Positions 59,160 to 64,000 of a stretch of 64,000 nt of DNA are shown piece after piece. Numbering within the stretch: the stretch's first letter is position 1; each line of letters opens with the position of its first letter. This DNA is from Bugulina stolonifera (lineage: Eukaryota > Bryozoa > Gymnolaemata > Cheilostomatida > Bugulidae): assembly GCA_935421135.1 (NCBI GenBank), contig OW285196.1, positions 2,885,001 through 2,949,000 of the forward strand, read 5' to 3'. The notes under the pieces were generated by a model. It saw only the letters and a program-made list of their open reading frames with translations, made no database searches and was not told the DNA's origin. Both the position numbers and the translations under genes were made by a program.

Positions 59160-59985
59160 CTTATAAACACATGCTGTCACTATGGTGTTGCATAAACACA
59201 TGTCGTTGCCATGGAGTAGTATAAACACATGTCGTTACCATGGAGTAGTATAAACACATGTTGTTACCATGGAGTAGTATAAACACATGTCGTTACCATG
59301 GAGTAGTATAAACACATGTCGTTACCATAAAGTAGTATAAACACATCCCGTTACCATGGAGTAGTATAAACACATGTTGTTACCATGGAGTAGTATAAAC
59401 ACATGTCGTTACCATGGAGTAGTATAAACACAAGTCGTTACCATGGAGTAGTATAAACACATGCTGTCACCATGGTGTTGCATAAACACATGTCGTTACC
59501 ATGGAGTAGTATAAACACAAGTCGTTACCATGGAGTAGTATAAACACATGTTGTTACCATGGAGTAGTATAAACACAAGTCGTTACCATGGAGTAGTATA
59601 AACACATGTTGTTACCATGGAGTAGTATAAACATATCCCGTTACCATGGAGTAGTAGCCTATAAACACATGTCGCTACCATGGAGTAGTATAAACACATG
59701 TCGTTACCATGGAGTAGTATAAACACATGTCGCTACCATGGAGTAGTATAAACACAAGTCGTTACCATGGAGTAGTATAAACACATGTTGTTACCATGGA
59801 GTAGTATAAACATATCCCGTTACCATGGAGTAGTAGCCTATAAACACATGTCGCTACCATGGAGTAGTATAAACACATGTCGTTACCATGGAGTAGTATA
59901 AACACATGTCGTTACCATAAAGTAGTATAAACACATCCCGTTACCATGGAGTAGTATAAACACATGTCGTTACCATGGAGTAGTA
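59160..59985. repeat. 29-bp minisatellite, ~28 units
   Basis: Units CGTTACCATGGAGTAGTATA + AACACATGT with TTGTT, CGCTA and TCCCG variants. A higher-order repeat is visible: a block with TAGTAGCCTATAAACACATG appears at ~59,650 and ~59,830. It lies between the candidate 5' exon and exon 58,949. Confidence 0.96.
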
Positions 59986-60032
59986 TGATTCAGTAGATTA
60001 GAAGAAGTATGATATGCTGGCTAGGTACTTAC

Positions 60033-60066
60033 ATGAATTCGTCTGAATAGATGAAGCTTGTACAGG
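60033..60066 (-). other. Candidate 5' exon of the TPR gene
   Basis: 34 bp are bounded by an AG acceptor (60,067-60,068) and a strong GTAAGTAC donor (60,025-60,032). In one frame it reads PVQASSIQTNS and can join the exon at 58,949-59,003 as SLYGVPPASEVSYPAS, but this needs a weak internal donor (GTCAAA) in that exon. With the strong GTGAGA donor the same frame closes. A further 9-bp candidate microexon (CTCAGCCAG between AG and GTAATT) lies at about 60,220. Both are tentative. Confidence 0.35.
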
Positions 60067-60247
60067 CTGAAACAGAATTCAAACTACATGTATTTGGGAA
60101 GACATTACATTGGTAGCCAATACATAGTCAATAATATATGCTTATTGAGGGCATCAGTAGAAGAGATGATGGATGTTCTGGTCTGTTTTATTCGGACTAT
60201 GCTGTTATAGAGAATTACCTGGCTGAGCTGTTGGAGAAGAATGTGAA

Positions 60248-60385
60248 TTTAAAACAGGTGAGCTGTTAATACAAGCACCTGTATGCATTATCACCTACAT
60301 AATACAAGCACCTGTATGTATAGTCACCTACATAATACAAGCACCTGTGTACATAATTACCTACATAGCACATGTAATACAAGCA
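60248..60385. repeat. ~33-bp minisatellite, ~4 units
   Basis: Four imperfect units of AATACAAGCACCTGTATG plus a CACCTACATA segment. From 60,390 to 62,227 no gene, repeat family or terminal inverted structure was recognised; frames at 60,387-60,608 and 61,456-61,677 have no motifs. Confidence 0.85.
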
Positions 60386-62227
60386 CATGTATGGGGAGTG
60401 TAAAGACAGCCATCCGTCAAGCAATAGAAAGAAGCTAAACCCCACATCAAACTACACCTCAGCTATTTATGGATGCATCTGGAGAGTTAAGGATAATTTC
60501 CCATTAGAAGCTAATTGTTTAGCATCTAGCATAGTTTACCAACATCAACACAACAGACCAGTAGAGTCAATAGAAGTTGAAATATCAACATTTAATGTGA
60601 ATATTTAACACTTACTAAAAATTTATTTTCTGCCATTGTGGGATTTCTAGCAGGCTACCTGTCCTGTTGAGAGAGAGAGACTGTGACTACATATCAAGTA
60701 TGGGAATGCCCTGTCTGAAGTTCTGACTGAGCTATGCAGACGGATATCTAACAGCCTGCAACGATAATTATAAGCAAACCATCATCATAATAGTAATAGT
60801 AATATGGACTACAAAATATAGTTCAGCTCCAGTCAACCCTGATAAGACAGCCTTCCACTGGACCCATTCCTAGTCAGGCCTAGTCTTTGAGGTAAGCCAT
60901 GGTTACTAGAGTATAAATGCTACAGGAGTCAGATGATTTCACTAGTGATTGCAAAGGGCAGGGGGTTTACCTGCTCGTGGAATCCTTAAGATATAAAAAG
61001 CCATTATCACAACTAACATAAAATGAGTACAGCTTCAAAGTCGGCCAAAAGACTGTAAAACAAACAATTAACCATTGGCCACCATTACCATAGTTTTATT
61101 TCATCATTTTTGAGAGAGAGTTTGAAACGAGATCTACCCTGCTTATTCAAATGGTTAGAGTTTGAAGTGTTTTTAAAAATAAACTCAAATGATGAATCGT
61201 GCCAAACAGCTTCACTAAAATCTAAATAATATTCCCAATACAGAGTTCCCATTATTTATTGCTTAAAGAGGGAGTATTTCCAAAATTGACCAAAACCAAT
61301 CAAAAGGCTGAATAGCTTGTTGAATAGTACTTGCCCAGAGCTATTCAAAAAGGTCTGCTAGTGCAACAGCAGATGATGTCATCAGCCACAAATGGATCTC
61401 AAACACAGGCAGTCTATGTCATCTGAGTAACCCAGTTAACCTTGTTATAAAGCACATGGAAAAGCTTTTATTCAATAACTTTTCTATTAACCAAGAGCTT
61501 ATAAATTCCTTCTACACTTTTGATAACATGATACTTGGCCACATATATTCACTTGTCTTTTTTATTTCAAACATCAAGGAAGTGCAATTAGCAAGAAAAC
61601 TTCTCATTTATTTCAGGGTATACTACAATGATAAGACAACTTCTTCATATTTTCTAAACACTCCCATGAGTGAATAGAGGTAGTGGGTGTCCGGTTTTCT
61701 AGTATTTTTCGAAAATACACATAACTACTTATGGTAAAACAATATTAGCGCCAAAAGAGAAATGAATAACCAAATTTAGCATAAATGGTTTTCAACTATA
61801 TTTCTCTGCTCATACAAGAGGGGACAACTCAGGAAGACTACCCAGTCTTTGGTGCTACTCCCACTTTAATATATTGCTACTTCTGCTTTTTTTCTAATAC
61901 CATTTCTGTTTTCACAAAATTCCACTATTTATCATTCATAATTTTTTCCAAAGACCTTACTTAAAATTGGTCTGTAGTTTGTGTAGTCTGTTGTTAGGCC
62001 TTTCATGTTTAGGGGCTTGACCTTCATTATAATTTTGTAGAGTATTGAGTAATATAACATTTGAAAAAATGTTTCTTTGTGACAGCGGCTAATTGTAAAG
62101 CCAATACTTTGGCAGGCATTTGATCAAAAGCATAAGCCTTTAACATATTATTATTAATTTAAAAGTGTTATACAGTGAATTTATTGTTAACTCACTTGAT
62201 TAAACCAAGTCAAATCTAGCAATTTCA

Positions 62228-63783
62228 CTAAATAATACCTGAAAATGCTCTAAATTCCCAACTTTGTCTTAATGTGGTCAAATTAGTTATAGCAATATCA
62301 TTTAGTACAAATTTATGCAGAAGGTTTAATAGGGTTGATTTGCCATAATTGGTTCTGTATGAAGGTTTGACTATGAAGTAGTTGCTTCGCAAAGAGCGTT
62401 GATGACTGTTAGATTTTTGCACAAGATTTAAGATGTGCTTTGAGGCTTCGTTTTGATAATTTTTTATCTGTGAATTTGTGAAAAAGAAAGTCTTCGGCTG
62501 TATAGTGATGGCAAGTTTAAGTGACCGGCCATTTGTTATAGAAAATGTTTTGGTTCACAATATTATTAGGCCAACTCTAATGGCTTTATTTTGTACTCTT
62601 TCTATTAAATCTTTTGTTTCTTCAGTAGTTTCCAAATAAACTGCTGAGCAATATTCCAATAAGGGGCGGACTAAAGTTTTATAGGTCTTAAGTGACTCTT
62701 CAACATTCATATATTTTTTAAGTTTTGAGATTAGATAAATTATTTTGTTGGCTTCAGTTGATATTTCAGTAGTAGGCCTATGAGTGTGGAAATTGAGTTC
62801 TGTGTCAAGGGTGGCAACTAGTATATTTATGGAGTGCCGGGACTCGATGCTGATGTTTTGATAGTGTATGTGGTAAAACTTTTAACATTTCTGTTAGAGA
62901 ACATGCAAAATTGTATTTTTGTGATGTTGAGCTGTGGTAGATGGTTTTTATACTAGTTGGATGCCCCTTTTAGTAGGAGTTCAGAGTTGGCTAGGACTTG
63001 AAGAATATTATCTGCTTTGCAGAATAATAAGGTACCCTCTGCATATGCGTGAGAGTTTTTAAATATTAGCAGTATATCATTAATTGCTAGATTAAACAGA
63101 ATGGGTCCTAAAATGGAGGTCTGTGGTACCCCACATGTTATTGGTAGGGATGTTGCTCGGGATTCCCCCACTTTCATTATTTGGTTTCGATTTGTAAGAT
63201 ATGACCTAAGTAGAGCTATAGTTGTGCAAGAGAATTTGTTATAGCCTAGGATGTGTAGCAATAAATCATGATTAATTGTATCAAATGCTTTACGAATGTC
63301 AAGAGATAGCGCACCAATATAACAGGGGTCTGGTTTGTCGAGTTCTACTTTCCAGTTTTGGAGTACAGATAGAAGTAATTGTTCAGTTGAGTGATTCTTT
63401 CTGAAGCCAAACTGCCGCTCAAATAGCATACTGTGTTTTTCTATAAATGTCATTATTTGGTTTTTCGTGTCTAATTCAAATACTTTTGATAATATGGGTA
63501 ATGAAGGCATGGGTCTATAGTTTGATGGGTCGGATTTATTGCCCTTATTGAGAATTGGTGTCACAAGAGCTACTTTAAGGTAATCTGGGAATATTGATTT
63601 TAAATAGCATTCATTAATGATGATAGTGAGAGGGAGTGCTACAAGATCTACATTTATTTGATAAACCATGGCTGACATTCCGTTTATTCCACCTCGCTTA
63701 TCTGAGTTGAGTGTCTTGATTAGGCAGGTAACTGACTCACATGTGGTCTGATCAAAAGAAAATGATTGGAATTCAGATGTTCA
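62228..63783 (-). pseudogene. Decayed LINE reverse transcriptase region
   Basis: The main frame (63,678-62,953, open a further ~100 bp upstream) shows LKVALVTPI, NYRPMPSLPILSKVFE, QFGFRKNHSTEQ, LDIRKAFDTINHDLLL and ITCGVPQTSILGPILFN, the blocks of a non-LTR RT. The catalytic box reads HAYAEGTLLF, so the expected DD pair has become EG and the enzyme would be inactive. After a stop at 62,953 the C-terminal region continues in pieces (YKTLVRPLLEYCSAVY near 62,640; SYRTNYGKSTLLNLLHKFV near 62,310). Neither the 3' tail nor target duplications were found. It differs from the LINEs at 0.4-2.2 and 20.2 kb. Confidence 0.9.
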
Positions 63784-63879
63784 TGTTCTGTTATTTACGA
63801 GCTATTGTGTTTTGAAGGGTCAATGATTCACACTGACCAACTAGGATGCATAATGAGTCCACAGACACATTTTAGAGAA

Positions 63880-63980
63880 ACAATTGCTAGTTGGACGCAT
63901 GATGCATATTGACTCATTTTGTGGAAGCTGGGCACATATATACTCATTTTGTGGAAGCTGGACTCATTTATTTGCTAGGG
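63880..63980. repeat. Short direct repeat at the window edge
   Basis: ACTCATTTTGTGGAAGCTGG occurs twice, at about 63,910 and 63,942, with a related GATGCATATTGACTCAT before it. Too short to classify, and the window ends here. Confidence 0.6.
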
Positions 63981-64000
63981 TGAGCTGTGCTTTTAATCCA

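Overview
This is a eukaryotic, almost certainly metazoan, AT-rich nuclear window. Coding sequence is split by GT-AG introns of roughly 75 to 2,700 bp, and most of the rest is transposon, minisatellite and microsatellite DNA. The mix of CR1/L2/Jockey-like LINEs, Ty3/gypsy elements, hAT-like and TA-target DNA transposons and tRNA-like SINEs fits a marine invertebrate. A sponge or another early-branching animal is my guess from style only; nothing in the sequence fixes the taxon.

Two host genes can be supported. (1) A large minus-strand gene (about 59.0 to 43.1 kb) encodes a tetratricopeptide-repeat (TPR) protein with a Pro/Ser-rich N-terminal half. I assembled 23 exons that stay in phase and give about 988 codons; the extreme 5' end is uncertain. 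(2) A compact plus-strand gene (30,075-33,368, seven exons, 196 aa) encodes an unrecognised protein ending in one hydrophobic segment and two arginines, as in tail-anchored membrane proteins.

The main event in the window is a segmental duplication. About 11 kb carrying the 3' two thirds of the TPR gene (copy B, 41,408-52,797) is repeated in the same orientation at 73-11,126 (copy A). Copy A lacks the 5' exons, has lost one exon by a ~495 bp deletion, and has a 13-nt frameshifting insertion that is an inverted copy of the adjacent sequence, so it is a pseudogene. The copies serve as empty-site controls for each other. Copy A gained a LINE (364-2214) and a 488-bp solo LTR (9735-10,222). Copy B gained a 1.6-kb hAT-like element with a perfect 8-bp target duplication (50,142-51,741). 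Intronic minisatellites differ strongly in copy number between the two.

Layout: 1-11,126 duplicon copy A with LINE and TPR pseudogene; 11,127-17,990 dispersed LTR-like and other repeats, with a 302-bp tandem duplication; 18,002-20,636 remnants of a plus-strand LTR retrotransposon and a LINE; 22,643-26,826 a complete-ended but inactivated Ty3/gypsy element with 154-bp LTRs and TCTAC target duplications; 26,832-29,460 intergenic DNA with a tRNA-like SINE and an LTR-like repeat; 30,075-33,368 the tail-anchored gene; 34,125-41,407 repeats and DNA transposons, including a 2.0-kb element with TA target duplication; 41,408-60,066 duplicon copy B and the TPR gene, its introns filled with minisatellites; 62,228-63,783 a decayed minus-strand LINE.
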